This document shows, one piece after another, positions 1 through 8,535 of a stretch of DNA of 64,000 nucleotides. The stretch spans positions 1 to 64,000 of the forward strand of contig NZ_JAAMFK010000005.1 in NCBI RefSeq assembly GCF_018437275.1, read 5' to 3'. The notes beneath the pieces are model-generated. The model made no database searches, was not told the DNA's origin, and was given only the letters and a program-made list of their open reading frames with translations. The position numbers and the translations under genes were made by a program. The DNA comes from Fructobacillus broussonetiae (GTDB lineage Bacteria > Bacillota > Bacilli > Lactobacillales > Lactobacillaceae). The stretch's first letter is position 1; the number at the start of each line of letters is the position of its first letter.

Positions 1-189
1 CTTTTTCATTTCATCTGTCGTATAAGTTTCGCCAGCAATTATTTGTTTTTGGCTGCCATGAACCCATTTAATAACGGTAGTGGAGGCCATACCGTATTCA
101 ATTGAAAGTGACAGAGAGGAACGACCTTCTTGATAGAGGGCAACAATGGCATCTTTGAATTCCTGTGAGTAACGTGGCCTTTTAGTCAT
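1..189 (-). CDS. IS3-family transposase OrfA, N-terminal part (partial)
   Basis: The 63 visible residues begin MTKRPRYSQEFKDAIVALYQ and continue through a second helix with the STTVIKWVHG motif. This is the helix-turn-helix DNA-binding domain of IS3-family OrfA proteins (HTH_Tnp_1 type), which recognise the element's inverted repeats. In this family OrfA is joined to the OrfB integrase by programmed frameshifting; that part lies beyond the window start. The start at 189 is preceded on the minus strand by a purine-rich AAAGGAAAT stretch. The frame is open to the window edge, so whether the element is intact cannot be judged. Confidence 0.85.
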   Translation of the reverse strand, partial: MTKRPRYSQEFKDAIVALYQEGRSSLSLSIEYGMASTTVIKWVHGSQKQIIAGETYTTDEMKK

Positions 190-251
190 GTGCTGATTTC
201 CTTTTTAGTCTTGGGATAATTATACAGTGGACGATGCATAAAATCTGTCCA
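1..251 (-). mobile_element. End of an IS3-family insertion sequence (cut by window start)
   Basis: The minus strand from about 251 down reads TGGACAGATTTTATG, a plausible terminal inverted repeat. It is followed by a TATAAT-like box and then an OrfA-type transposase start at 189. Only the OrfA end is inside the window, so the second IS end, OrfB and any target-site duplication cannot be seen. The outer boundary at 251 is inferred from the TGGACA end and from where the neighbouring reading frame resumes at 252. Confidence 0.7.
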
Positions 252-410
252 TTTTATCAGCATACGAGCACCGCACACGTTGCGCACGTTGATCACGCCC
301 AACCAGAAACCGCTAAGGAAGCTGCTAGTCAAGCACTTTCAAGCCTCTGGATGTTGGCTGTTGCTGCGACCGGATTTGTGCTTTCAAAGGCAAAGAAGGA
401 ATCAAAGTAA
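252..410 (+). pseudogene. 3' remnant of a cell-surface protein gene, cut by the IS
   Basis: An open frame without its own start runs from the IS boundary to TAA at 408-410. It encodes 53 residues ending in a hydrophobic stretch (SLWMLAVAATGFVL) followed by a short basic tail (SKAKKESK). That layout resembles a sortase-type anchor or a C-terminal membrane anchor. The usual LPxTG box is not clear; only QPETA lies at the expected place. The segment is too short for the ORF size cut-off and has no ribosome-binding site, so it is best read as the tail of a gene whose 5' part lies beyond the IS. The anchor interpretation is inference. Confidence 0.5.
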
Positions 411-427
411 AACTTGAATTGAATATT

Positions 428-457
428 TTGCTTAAAAATTGCAAATTTAAGTGATAA
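428..457 (+). promoter_or_regulatory. Possible promoter for coiA
   Basis: TTGCTT (428-433) and GATAAA (452-457) are separated by 18 bp. If used, transcription would start just before or at the hairpin at 461-504. The match to consensus is modest. No ComX-type (cin-box) sequence was recognised. Confidence 0.3.
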
Positions 458-460
458 AAG

Positions 461-508
461 AACACTCCTATCGTGTCATTCAGTGACAGGAAGATAGGAG
501 TGTTTTTT
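461..508 (+). terminator. Terminator-shaped hairpin overlapping the coiA ribosome-binding site
   Basis: AACACTCCTATC (461-472) pairs perfectly with GATAGGAGTGTT (493-504), and T residues run to 508. A smaller inner stem TGTCA/TGACA is also present. The GGAG Shine-Dalgarno of coiA (497-500) lies in the 3' arm, and the ATG at 512 follows directly. It may terminate the broken upstream gene, hide the coiA ribosome-binding site, or both. Confidence 0.75.
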
Positions 509-511
509 ACT

Positions 512-1567
512 ATGTTGATAGCTTGTACGATTACAAAAGAATATTGCTTGGCTGAAAACGCCAAAAAGAATCAGATTTATCTCTGTCCAGGTTGTTTCGG
601 CCCGGTTCGTTTAAAGAAAGGTGAGGAGAAAGTGGCTCACTTTGCCCACGTGGTGAAGGATGGCTGTGCCCGCTTTTCTGAAGGGGAGTCGCCAGAACAC
701 TTGGCGGGGAAGTTGGCGCTCTTTAAATATTTTGAGGACAGGGTCCCAGTTCTCGTCGAACCCGTTCTTTCAAAGATTGATCAGCGACCTGATTTACTTG
801 TTGGACGGCCTGGTAATCAGGTGGCGATTGAATACCAGTGTTCGCCAATTTCAAAAAAGGATTTAGATCGACGAAATGAGGGGTACGCACGATTAGGAAT
901 TAAGGTCTGGTGGATACTTGGTCCAAATTACTACAAGAAGCATCTCTCAGCTGGGACAGTTTGTCGCTTTATCCTAGCCGGTAAACTTTGGTATTTTTTA
1001 CCCGAGCAAAAGATATTCATGGTGGAGTCGAACTTTGTTCGACCCGACTTTAAAAAGCGCCGTTCAGAGAAAAGGCATTTGGCTGATCCACTTTATCTCA
1101 GGCTGGGCGGAACCGCCGCGTGGTCGCGAGTTTTTTCTGAAAAGAACGACCGATGGTCGGCTCGGGTGCTAGACATCGACAGACAACGAACGAAGCTTTC
1201 ATTCATGATGGCGCGTGAGCAGATTAACCCTGACTTAGTGAATTACTTGTATGAAAATGGCCACCGGGTTGATCAGATACCGGATTGCACCCTAAATGGG
1301 TTCGCCTTCGGCCTGACAGTGCCGAACTGGCAGTACCGATTAACGGTGTTACTGCTGTTGGAGCTAGACGGTGTTCACTGGCATAAGAAAAATTTACAGG
1401 CGCGAATGGCCCGCTATTTTCACGAGGGTGCGCCAGGAATTAACGCGATTCTCGAAGAGTATTTGAGCGAGCTTGAACAGGGTGAATACATCCGGTTCAA
1501 AGAAGATGAAATCGTGCTACTACGTTCGCCGAAGTACTTGGGGGATGGCGATTCTGTGTTAGAATGA
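512..1567 (+). CDS. coiA: Competence protein CoiA-like (transformation-associated nuclease-like protein)
   Basis: A 351-residue protein of the CoiA family, which promotes recombination of incoming single-stranded DNA during natural transformation in Gram-positive bacteria. An N-terminal Cys-containing segment (YLCPGCFGPVRLKKG) is followed by the family block KVAHFAHV and SPEHLAGKLALFKYF. Next come PDLLVG and AIEYQCSPIS, the nuclease-like core with a conserved D and E-x-Q. I chose ATG 512 because it follows AGGAG at 496-500 and gives the usual short N-terminus; an upstream GTG at 473 would lie inside the hairpin. The gene follows an IS remnant and precedes pepF by 26 bp, an order (coiA-pepF) also common in other lactic acid bacteria. 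C-terminal half (after about residue 200) is less conserved. Confidence 0.88.
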   Translation: MLIACTITKEYCLAENAKKNQIYLCPGCFGPVRLKKGEEKVAHFAHVVKDGCARFSEGESPEHLAGKLALFKYFEDRVPVLVEPVLSKIDQRPDLLVGRPGNQVAIEYQCSPISKKDLDRRNEGYARLGIKVWWILGPNYYKKHLSAGTVCRFILAGKLWYFLPEQKIFMVESNFVRPDFKKRRSEKRHLADPLYLRLGGTAAWSRVFSEKNDRWSARVLDIDRQRTKLSFMMAREQINPDLVNYLYENGHRVDQIPDCTLNGFAFGLTVPNWQYRLTVLLLLELDGVHWHKKNLQARMARYFHEGAPGINAILEEYLSELEQGEYIRFKEDEIVLLRSPKYLGDGDSVLE

Positions 1568-1593
1568 GTGAAAGATAGAAAAGGGGTGTTACG

Positions 1594-3381
1594 ATGGGAC
1601 AAATCACACGAGAAGAAGTGCCAGAAGAATTGACCTGGGACTTGAGTAGCGTTTTTGAAAGTAACGAAGCTTACCAGAAAGCCTTCGATGACATTCAAGA
1701 AAAGTTGCCGGCATTAGAAAAGTACCAAGGACACTTAGCGGATTCAGCCGATACGTTGTTAGCTGGACTGCAGGCGGACTTGGACATTGAGCGAACATTT
1801 GAAAAGCTTTTTGTATACGCACACCAGAAGTTTGACCAGGACACGGCAAACGGAACGTACGCGGGAATGAACGCACAGGTTCAAGACTTGTTGGCACAGG
1901 TTTCTTCCGTCACGGCTTTCTTCCAACCGGAAGTGTTGGCAATGGACGAAGATAAGTTGGACGCCTACTTGAAGACGGATGGTTTGAAGCCATACCAACA
2001 CTTCTTCGATGTGCTCTTGTCTGAAAAGGCCCACACACTCCCAGCTGAACAAGAAGCGCTCCTGGCTGGTGCATCAACTGTGATGTCATCTGCCGCACAG
2101 ACTTTTTCCGTCTTGGATAATGCGGACATCGACTTCGGGGATGTCATGACAGAAGACGGTCAGATTCAAGAGCTGACAAACGGCTTGTACTCCATCATGC
2201 TTCGTTCAAAGGATGTTCGCCAACGTGAAGAAGCCTTCGCTTCTTTGTACGACGCTTACATGGCCTTGCAAAACACATTCGCCTCAACGTTGTCTGCAAC
2301 AGTAAAGAAGCACAACTTCTTGGCTAAGGTGCGCAACTACCAGTCTGCTCAAGAAGCCGCTGTTACAAGTAATCAAATTCCGGTTTCGGTTTACAAAACT
2401 TTGGCCGAAAAAGTCGACCAAAACCTTGGCTTATTGCACCGCTACGTCGCGTTGCGCAAGCAGGTTTTGGGCGTAGAGAACTTGCACAACTACGACCTCT
2501 ACGTCTCATTAGTTGATGACGTGGACTTCCCGGTAACCTACGAGAAGGCTAAGGAAATCGCTCTGGCAGCGTTGGCACCACTTGGTGATGACTACTTGGC
2601 CATCGTGAAGAAAGCCTTTAACGAGCGTTGGATCGACGTCGTGGAAAACAAGGGGAAGCGTTCAGGTGCTTACTCTGGTGGTGCCTACGACACGAACCCA
2701 TACATCTTGTTGAACTGGCAAGACACCTTGGACAATGTTTACACGTTGGTCCACGAAATGGGGCACACGGTTCACTCTTATTTGACCCGTAAGAACCAAC
2801 CTTACCACTACGGTGACTACCCAATCTTCTTGGCTGAAATCGCCTCAACGACAAACGAAGCCTTGTTGACGGACTACTTGTTGAAGCAGACCGATGATGA
2901 CAAGGTGAAGGCCTTCGTTTTGAACCAATACCTTGATGGCTTCAAGGGAACGGTCTTCCGTCAGACGCAGTTTGCCGAATTCGAGACTTGGATTCACGAA
3001 CAAGACGCTGCTGGCCAACCTTTGACGGCGGATGCCATGGCGGATTTCTACGGGAACTTGAACCAAAAGTTCTACGGCCCTGAATTAGAAGCAGATCCAC
3101 AAATTGCCTACGAATGGACGCGGATTCCACATTTCTACTACAACTTCTACGTTTACCAGTACGCGACTGGGGAAGCCGCGGCCACGACTTTGGCACAGAA
3201 GATTATTGAAGAAAACCACGCAGAAGAATACAAGAACTACTTGAAGGCGGGTTCATCTGCTGCGCCGCTCGAGGTCATGAAGACCGCTGGCGTGAACATG
3301 GCGGAAGGGGACTACCTCGATTCAGCTTTTGCTGTCTTCGAAGACCGCTTGAACCAACTGGAAGCCCTTTTGAAAAAATAA
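1594..3381 (+). CDS. pepF: Oligoendopeptidase F (M3 zinc metallopeptidase)
   Basis: A 595-residue cytoplasmic zinc peptidase of family M3B, the normal length for PepF. It hydrolyses oligopeptides of roughly 7-17 residues as part of peptide use and signal-peptide turnover. The zinc-binding HEMGH motif is at residues 387-391 (VHEMGHTVHSYL), and the third ligand region (FLAEIASTTNEALL) follows as expected. The N-terminal helical oligopeptidase_F domain occupies about residues 110-180. ATG 1594 has a GGGGTG-type ribosome-binding site and lies 26 bp after coiA. A TTGGGG/TAGAAT pair at 1538-1565 could give an extra promoter inside the end of coiA. Codon choice (TTG for Leu, GCC for Ala) is that of a well-expressed gene in this genome. 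Confidence 0.95.
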   Translation: MGQITREEVPEELTWDLSSVFESNEAYQKAFDDIQEKLPALEKYQGHLADSADTLLAGLQADLDIERTFEKLFVYAHQKFDQDTANGTYAGMNAQVQDLLAQVSSVTAFFQPEVLAMDEDKLDAYLKTDGLKPYQHFFDVLLSEKAHTLPAEQEALLAGASTVMSSAAQTFSVLDNADIDFGDVMTEDGQIQELTNGLYSIMLRSKDVRQREEAFASLYDAYMALQNTFASTLSATVKKHNFLAKVRNYQSAQEAAVTSNQIPVSVYKTLAEKVDQNLGLLHRYVALRKQVLGVENLHNYDLYVSLVDDVDFPVTYEKAKEIALAALAPLGDDYLAIVKKAFNERWIDVVENKGKRSGAYSGGAYDTNPYILLNWQDTLDNVYTLVHEMGHTVHSYLTRKNQPYHYGDYPIFLAEIASTTNEALLTDYLLKQTDDDKVKAFVLNQYLDGFKGTVFRQTQFAEFETWIHEQDAAGQPLTADAMADFYGNLNQKFYGPELEADPQIAYEWTRIPHFYYNFYVYQYATGEAAATTLAQKIIEENHAEEYKNYLKAGSSAAPLEVMKTAGVNMAEGDYLDSAFAVFEDRLNQLEALLKK

Positions 3382-3417
3382 ACATTTTGCGTTAGAACAG
3401 ACTTATAGGAGGGCGTT

Positions 3418-4350
3418 ATGACTGAAAAAGTATTAGTATTTAACGGCATTAGCGATGTCGCCGTAACAAAGTTGAAGGAAGCCGGCTATGAAGTGGAAGA
3501 AAATCCACAAAAGACGGCCGATGACTTTGCTGCTGATGACTCCGTTGTTGGCATGATTTTGATGATGGCACCAATTGACGGTGCTGTGATGGACCGTTTC
3601 CCTAATTTGAAGGTCATTGCCCGTCACGGTGTCGGTTATGACAACGTTGATTTGCAAGCAGCAAAGGACCGGGGTATCATCGTCGCTAACACGCCCGGTG
3701 CCAACGCCACGGCCGTCGCTGAAACTGCTGTTACCTTGATGATGATGGCAGGTCGTCTCTTTGATACTGATAAGCGCGGTATTACCGATAAGAAGGCGGC
3801 GGCGTACGCCACTGAACACCGAGGAATGCAAGTTTCAAAGAAGACGGTTGGAATCCTTGGCTTTGGTCACATCGGAAAGACCATCGCCCAATTGCTTTCA
3901 GGTTTCGGTGTGGAAGTGCTAGCCTACGCTCGCCACGATAAGGACGTGCCAAACGGTCGCATGGCTTCCCTCGATGAAATCTTCGAAAAGGCTGACTACG
4001 TTGTTTCAACCTTGCCTGCCACTGATTCAACGACCAAGATGATTGATGCGGCTGCCTTCGATAAGATGAAGGACAGCGCTGTCTTGGTTAACGTCGGTCG
4101 GGGACCGGTTGTTGATGAAGCTGCTTTGATCGATGCTTTGAAGGCCGGCAAGATTGCCGCTGCTGGATTGGACGTTGTGGAAGTTGAACCAATCAGTCCT
4201 GACAACGAATTGTTGTCTCTTGAAAATACCTATGTCTTGCCACACGTGGCAGGAGGATCAATCGAAGCTGGTAAAGCCATTGCTTCGACTGCCGCAGACG
4301 ATGTTTTGTCTGTGCTGTCAGGTAAAGGTCCTTTGAACCAAGTCAATTAA
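3418..4350 (+). CDS. D-2-hydroxyacid dehydrogenase (SerA-like, NAD-dependent)
   Basis: A 310-residue protein of the D-isomer 2-hydroxyacid dehydrogenase family. The NAD-binding Rossmann fingerprint GFGHIG is at residues 148-153. The substrate-domain arginine lies in VNVGRGPVVDE, followed by the Glu region (VVEVEPIS) and the catalytic His in LPHVAGGS. The length fits phosphoglycerate dehydrogenase without an ACT regulatory domain, or a hydroxypyruvate/glyoxylate-type reductase; the substrate cannot be told from sequence. No serine-biosynthesis genes are adjacent, which argues mildly against a dedicated SerA. It is preceded by an AGGAGGG ribosome-binding site and ends in a strong terminator, so it may be transcribed with pepF or alone. 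Confidence 0.85.
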   Translation: MTEKVLVFNGISDVAVTKLKEAGYEVEENPQKTADDFAADDSVVGMILMMAPIDGAVMDRFPNLKVIARHGVGYDNVDLQAAKDRGIIVANTPGANATAVAETAVTLMMMAGRLFDTDKRGITDKKAAAYATEHRGMQVSKKTVGILGFGHIGKTIAQLLSGFGVEVLAYARHDKDVPNGRMASLDEIFEKADYVVSTLPATDSTTKMIDAAAFDKMKDSAVLVNVGRGPVVDEAALIDALKAGKIAAAGLDVVEVEPISPDNELLSLENTYVLPHVAGGSIEAGKAIASTAADDVLSVLSGKGPLNQVN

Positions 4351-4362
4351 ATCAATGAATGG

Positions 4363-4390
4363 AAGACCGCTGCAAAGCGGTCTTTTTTTT
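4363..4390 (+). terminator. Rho-independent terminator after the 2-hydroxyacid dehydrogenase gene
   Basis: AAGACCGC (4363-4370), a 6-nt loop and GCGGTCTT (4377-4384), followed by a T run to 4390. Confidence 0.93.
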
Positions 4391-4434
4391 CTATGTTAGA
4401 ATAAAGCTACTTATTTCTAATTTGGGAGTTTTAT

Positions 4435-4650
4435 ATGCGAGAAAAGCTAGCAAAGTTAATGAATCAATATCCACGGACATACATGGTTATTTGCGTTGCT
4501 ATTGCCACATTCACTTGGTCGATTGTTCGTTTAATCTTCGTGAAGAACGCCAGCCTGTTGGTTGAAGTCGAGCACTTCGTTTTCTTAACGGCTTTCGTTG
4601 CCATTGCCAACGGAATTGTTTGGTTCATTAAAAAGCAACGGGCCAAATAA
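4435..4650 (+). CDS. Small two-helix membrane protein, unknown function
   Basis: A 71-residue protein with two hydrophobic segments: about residues 17-36 (MVICVAIATFTWSIVRLIFV) and 44-64 (HFVFLTAFVAIANGIVWFI). It has a basic start (MREKLAKLMNQ) and a basic end (KKQRAK), which suggests a membrane hairpin with both ends in the cytoplasm. I do not recognise the family. A GGGAG ribosome-binding site lies 7 bp before ATG, and a weak TTAGAAT-type -10 lies just after the upstream terminator, so it is probably a single-gene unit. The pheST T-box promoter follows. Confidence 0.65.
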   Translation: MREKLAKLMNQYPRTYMVICVAIATFTWSIVRLIFVKNASLLVEVEHFVFLTAFVAIANGIVWFIKKQRAK

Positions 4651-4703
4651 ACAACCTGGTTCGCTTCTGACTTTGTCATCTAGTTTCTTATAAAAAACTC
4701 TGC

Positions 4704-4936
4704 TATACTAAATGTAGCTATGAAGGACCTAGTAGGGTCGAAAGGCAGCAAAGCGAGCGGGGTTAGTGAGAGCCCGTCTGTTGGAAGACTTGAATTTCAG
4801 TCTGGAGACTTTGATTTAACCGTCAACGGTGGCCACCGATACCGGCTTAGAGGAGCTAGCAACAGGCTAGAATCTGGGTGGTACCGCGGCATCGTTTTCG
4901 TCCCTTTTCATCGATTGATGAAGAGGGACTTTTTTA
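4704..4936 (+). promoter_or_regulatory. Phenylalanine T-box riboswitch controlling pheST
   Basis: The promoter has an extended -10, TGCTATACT (TATACT 4704-4709). The leader shows the conserved Stem I features AGCGAGCGGGG and GAGCCCGTC at about 4751-4778. A specifier-loop candidate UUC (4796-4798) is followed by A and encodes Phe. The T-box sequence GGGTGGTACCGCGG is at 4876-4889. The competing terminator is GTCCCT/AGGGAC with a T run (4900-4936). In this class uncharged tRNA pairs with the specifier and with the T-box bulge, which favours the antiterminator and turns on the downstream synthetase genes. The UUC assignment agrees with pheST immediately downstream. Confidence 0.95.
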
Positions 4937-4957
4937 TTTGGATAAAGAGGGAATAAC

Positions 4958-6007
4958 ATGACATTAGCAGAAGAATTAAAGGGATTTTTGAAGGAAGCCG
5001 AAGGGCAACTTTCACAACCTGACGTCGACGTCGAAGCCGTTCGCGTTGCCTTTCTTGGAAAGAAGGGAAAAATCACGGGCGTATTGAAGTCCATGAAGGA
5101 CTTGTCCGTCGACGAAAAGAAGGAAGTCGGACAAGTGGGAAACCAAGTCCGCACGGCCATCCAAGAAAAGATCGAAGAAAAGAAGGCCGAACAAGAAGCT
5201 AAGGCCTTGGAAGAAAAGTTGGCGTCCGAAACGTTGGACGTAACCCTTCCAGGTTCTAAGCCAAAAATTGGTTCCGCCCACGTCCTCCAACAAATCATGG
5301 ATGAAATCGAAGCCCACTTCTTAGGACTCGGTTACCAAATTATCGATGATCCAACGGACTCACCCGAAGTTGAAACGGACGAATACAACTTCGAACGTGA
5401 AAACCTGCCAAAGGATCACCCAGCCCGTGACATGCAAGACACGTTCTACATCACGCCTGAGATTTTGCTCCGTACGCAAACGTCACCGGTTCAATCCCGT
5501 GTCCTTGAAAAGCATGACTTCTCAAAGGGACCTTTGAAGATGATTGCACCCGGTAAGGTTTACCGTCGTGACACTGATGATGCCACGCACTCCCACCAGT
5601 TCCACCAAGTGGAAGGCCTGGTCGTTGGTAAGAACATCACCATGGCCGATTTGAAAGGGACGTTGCTTTCCATCATGCAGGAACTCTTTGGGGAAAAGCA
5701 CCAAATCCGTTTGCGTCCTTCTTACTTCCCATTTACGGAACCTTCCGTCGAAGTCGATGTTTCATGGGACGAAGTAACGCCTGACACGAAGCCGGAAGAC
5801 ATCAAGTGGATCGAAGTTCTTGGTGCCGGAATGACCCACCCGAACGTTTTGAAGATGGACGGTCTTGATCCTGAAGAATACACGGCCTTCGCCTTTGGTT
5901 TGGGGCCTGACCGTTTTGCCATGCTGAAGTACGGCGTGGAAGACATCCGTCAGTTCTACCTGAACGACGTGCGTTTCTTGGACCAGTTTAACGAGCGAGG
6001 AAACTAA
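4958..6007 (+). CDS. pheS: Phenylalanine--tRNA ligase alpha subunit
   Basis: A 349-residue catalytic subunit of the heterotetrameric class II enzyme that attaches phenylalanine to tRNA-Phe. An N-terminal coiled-coil arm (about residues 1-90, rich in Lys/Glu) is followed by the catalytic domain. Motif 2 appears as [20 protein letters not shown] and motif 3 as [13 protein letters not shown]. The phenylalanine-pocket Ala/Gly region sits within that block as usual. ATG 4958 follows GAGGGAATAAC. It is the first gene after the T-box and pheT starts 2 bp downstream of its stop, so the subunits are co-transcribed and probably translationally coupled. Confidence 0.98.
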   Translation: MTLAEELKGFLKEAEGQLSQPDVDVEAVRVAFLGKKGKITGVLKSMKDLSVDEKKEVGQVGNQVRTAIQEKIEEKKAEQEAKALEEKLASETLDVTLPGSKPKIGSAHVLQQIMDEIEAHFLGLGYQIIDDPTDSPEVETDEYNFERENLPKDHPARDMQDTFYITPEILLRTQTSPVQSRVLEKHDFSKGPLKMIAPGKVYRRDTDDATHSHQFHQVEGLVVGKNITMADLKGTLLSIMQELFGEKHQIRLRPSYFPFTEPSVEVDVSWDEVTPDTKPEDIKWIEVLGAGMTHPNVLKMDGLDPEEYTAFAFGLGPDRFAMLKYGVEDIRQFYLNDVRFLDQFNERGN

Positions 6008-6009
6008 TC

Positions 6010-8463
6010 ATGAAGACAAATTTGAATTGGTTAAACGACTATTTGACGCCTGGTTTGGACGTGAGCGAACAAGCCGTCTTGGACTTGGCACAACAAATCG
6101 AATTGACTGCCGTTGAAGTTGAAGAAGTTGGGCAAGCTGCTGCCAAGCAATCGGGCTTGGTTGTCGTCAAAGTGGAAGAAGTGAAGGATCACCAAGATTC
6201 TGACCACTTGCACATCACCCAAGTCTTTGACGGAAAAGAACACATCCAAATCGTGACGGGTGCGCCAAACGTTGCCGAAGGGCAATTGGTCATCTTGGCC
6301 ACGGTTGGGTCAAAGATTGTGGACCGCGAAAGTGGTGAGCTCGTAAAGATTCGCAAGGCAAAGCTCCGTGGTGAAGTCTCCTACGGAATGCTTTCCGCCT
6401 TGCAAGAAATTGGTTTGCCAGACGCCGTCTGCCCACAACCAATTGAAGACGGAATCTACGTCTTCGACGAAAAGTCCGGCGTGAAGCCAGGGGATGACGC
6501 CCTCGAAGTCCTCGGTTTGAAGGACGCCATGATCGATACGGATTTGACGCCAAACCGTGCCGACCTCTTGTCCCTCCGTGGAATGGCCTACGAAATGGCT
6601 GCCATGACTGGCAACAAGGTGAACGAAGCCCCCTTCGAAGAAAAGGCATCTGCTTTGCCTGCAACCGACAAGATTCAAGCTGAAATCACTGCTGATACTT
6701 TGGCAACTGGCTTGGCTTTGTCATTGGTCGAAAACGTGACGGTTGCCCCTTCTGACTTGAAGGTGCAACGTCGCCTCTGGACTTCAGGTATCAAGCCAAA
6801 GAACAACGTGATGGACGCGCTCCACTACTGGTTGTTGGCCACTGGTCAACCTTTGGCAGCCTTTGACGCTGACAAGTTGGGTACTGACAAGATTGTTGTT
6901 CGCCTCGCTTCTGAAGGCGAAGTCCTCGGACAAGGGGATGGCGAAGAGGCCATCGCTTTGCGTGCCGGACAAGATATCGTTTTGTCAGCCGGTAACCACG
7001 TGATTGCCCTTGCCGGAATCGCGATGAATCCTGACTTTGCGGTTACGAATGAAACGAAGAACGTTGTCTTGGCCGCTGGTCAGTACAACCCTAGCTTGAT
7101 CCGTCAAGCTGCCCGCCGTCACGGTTTGCGTTCTGAATCATCATTCCGTCTCGAACGTGGCATTGATTTGCAGAACACGCAAAACGCGTTGGCTAACGCT
7201 TCAAACGAAGTGGCGGAAGACGCCAACGGATCTGTTGCCGGATTGGCAACAGCCGGCTTCAAAAACATTGAATCAACGGTGATTAACATCACGGTCGACC
7301 GCATCAACAAGGTCCTTGGAACAGATTTGTCCGAGGAAACGGTTGTTGACTTGCTTCAAAAGTTGAACCTACAAGTCGCAAACGACAACGGTGCATTGAC
7401 GGTCACTGTTCCAGGCCGCCGCACGGACTTGAGCATTCCAGCTGACTTGGTTGAAGAAGTTGGTCGCCTTTACGGCTACGACAACTTGCCAACGGCCTTG
7501 ATTGACGGTCAATCAACCGCCGGTGACTTGACGCTCCGCCAAAAGAAGATTCGCGCTTCACGTAAAATTTTTGAAGGCCTCGGTTTCAACCAAGCCATCT
7601 CATACGCCTTGATGTCACCTGAAAAGGCCACGGCCTTTAACATTGGTGCTGACCACCCAGTTTTGGCCTTGGACTACCCAATGTCTTCCGACAAGACAAC
7701 GGCACGTCAAAACTTGATTTCAGGTTTGATCGACGATGTTGCCTATAACGTGGCCCGTTCCGTTAAGAACATCGCCTTGTACGAACAAGGCCGTGTCTTC
7801 TTGAACGACAACGCCGCTGTTCAACCCGTTGAACAAGAACACCTCGCTGGTGTGCTCGTGGGTTCCATCGCTGAATCAACTTGGCAAGCGGGTCAAAAGG
7901 AACGAGACGTTGACTTCTTTGCTTTGAAGGGACGCGTCGAAGCCTACCTCGAAGCCATCGGTGTTGAAAAGGTTACGTTCAAGCAGGCCCAGGAACACCA
8001 AAACATGCACCCTGGTCAAACCGCTGACGTATACACGGGGGATGTTTACCTTGGTTACCTCGGACAGGTTCACCCTGAATTCGTTGCTAAGCAAAAGTTG
8101 CCCGCCATTTTCGCCTTCGAATTAAACCTCGAAACGATCATCTCTCTGGCTGAAAAGGACAACGCTTACCAACCAATTTCTCGTTACCCACAAATCACGC
8201 GTGACTTGGCCATCTTAGTTGATGCAACGCTTTCAAACCAGGAAGTGTTGGACGTTATCAACGAAGTTTCTGGAAAGTACTTGAAGGATGTGACCTTCTT
8301 TGACTTGTACACGGGTAAGGGAACGCCGGAAGGTAAGAAATCATTGGCTTACCAATTGACTTACCAAAACCAAGAAGACACATTGGTTGAAGAAGCTGTT
8401 ACATCAGACTTTGAAAAGGTGACGACGGCTTTGACTGACAAATTCGGAGCTGAAATCCGCTAA
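6010..8463 (+). CDS. pheT: Phenylalanine--tRNA ligase beta subunit
   Basis: An 817-residue beta subunit of normal bacterial length. The order is: an N-terminal B1 segment; a tRNA-binding OB-fold (EMAP-type) domain at about residues 40-150 (VKDHPDSDHLH-like VKDHQDSDHLH, IVTGAPNVAEGQ); the B3/B4 editing region at about 210-400 (SESSFRLERGID); B5; the catalytic-like core (PGRRTDLSIPADLVEE and on); and a C-terminal anticodon-binding FDX-ACB domain at about 725-817 (PQITRDLAILVD). It edits mischarged Tyr-tRNA-Phe and binds tRNA. It starts 2 bp after pheS. No classical terminator follows; a new promoter for murA begins within 10 bp of the stop. Confidence 0.98.
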   Translation: MKTNLNWLNDYLTPGLDVSEQAVLDLAQQIELTAVEVEEVGQAAAKQSGLVVVKVEEVKDHQDSDHLHITQVFDGKEHIQIVTGAPNVAEGQLVILATVGSKIVDRESGELVKIRKAKLRGEVSYGMLSALQEIGLPDAVCPQPIEDGIYVFDEKSGVKPGDDALEVLGLKDAMIDTDLTPNRADLLSLRGMAYEMAAMTGNKVNEAPFEEKASALPATDKIQAEITADTLATGLALSLVENVTVAPSDLKVQRRLWTSGIKPKNNVMDALHYWLLATGQPLAAFDADKLGTDKIVVRLASEGEVLGQGDGEEAIALRAGQDIVLSAGNHVIALAGIAMNPDFAVTNETKNVVLAAGQYNPSLIRQAARRHGLRSESSFRLERGIDLQNTQNALANASNEVAEDANGSVAGLATAGFKNIESTVINITVDRINKVLGTDLSEETVVDLLQKLNLQVANDNGALTVTVPGRRTDLSIPADLVEEVGRLYGYDNLPTALIDGQSTAGDLTLRQKKIRASRKIFEGLGFNQAISYALMSPEKATAFNIGADHPVLALDYPMSSDKTTARQNLISGLIDDVAYNVARSVKNIALYEQGRVFLNDNAAVQPVEQEHLAGVLVGSIAESTWQAGQKERDVDFFALKGRVEAYLEAIGVEKVTFKQAQEHQNMHPGQTADVYTGDVYLGYLGQVHPEFVAKQKLPAIFAFELNLETIISLAEKDNAYQPISRYPQITRDLAILVDATLSNQEVLDVINEVSGKYLKDVTFFDLYTGKGTPEGKKSLAYQLTYQNQEDTLVEEAVTSDFEKVTTALTDKFGAEIR

Positions 8464-8470
8464 TCTTTAA

Positions 8471-8499
8471 TTGTGTATCGGGTAAAAATCCCGTATGAT
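8471..8499 (+). promoter_or_regulatory. Promoter for murA with a small inverted repeat in the spacer
   Basis: TTGTGT (8471-8476) and TATGAT (8494-8499) are exactly 17 bp apart. ATCGGG/CCCGTAT within the spacer and -10 form a short hairpin or operator-like repeat. Confidence 0.55.
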
Positions 8500-8535
8500 T
8501 GAAGTAAAACATTACAGTTAAGTAGGATTCGCCAC

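Noticed and set aside
473-511. In-frame GTG start that would lengthen CoiA by 13 residues
   Set aside because: It lies inside the hairpin, has no ribosome-binding site and adds residues not typical of the family; ATG 512 follows AGGAG.
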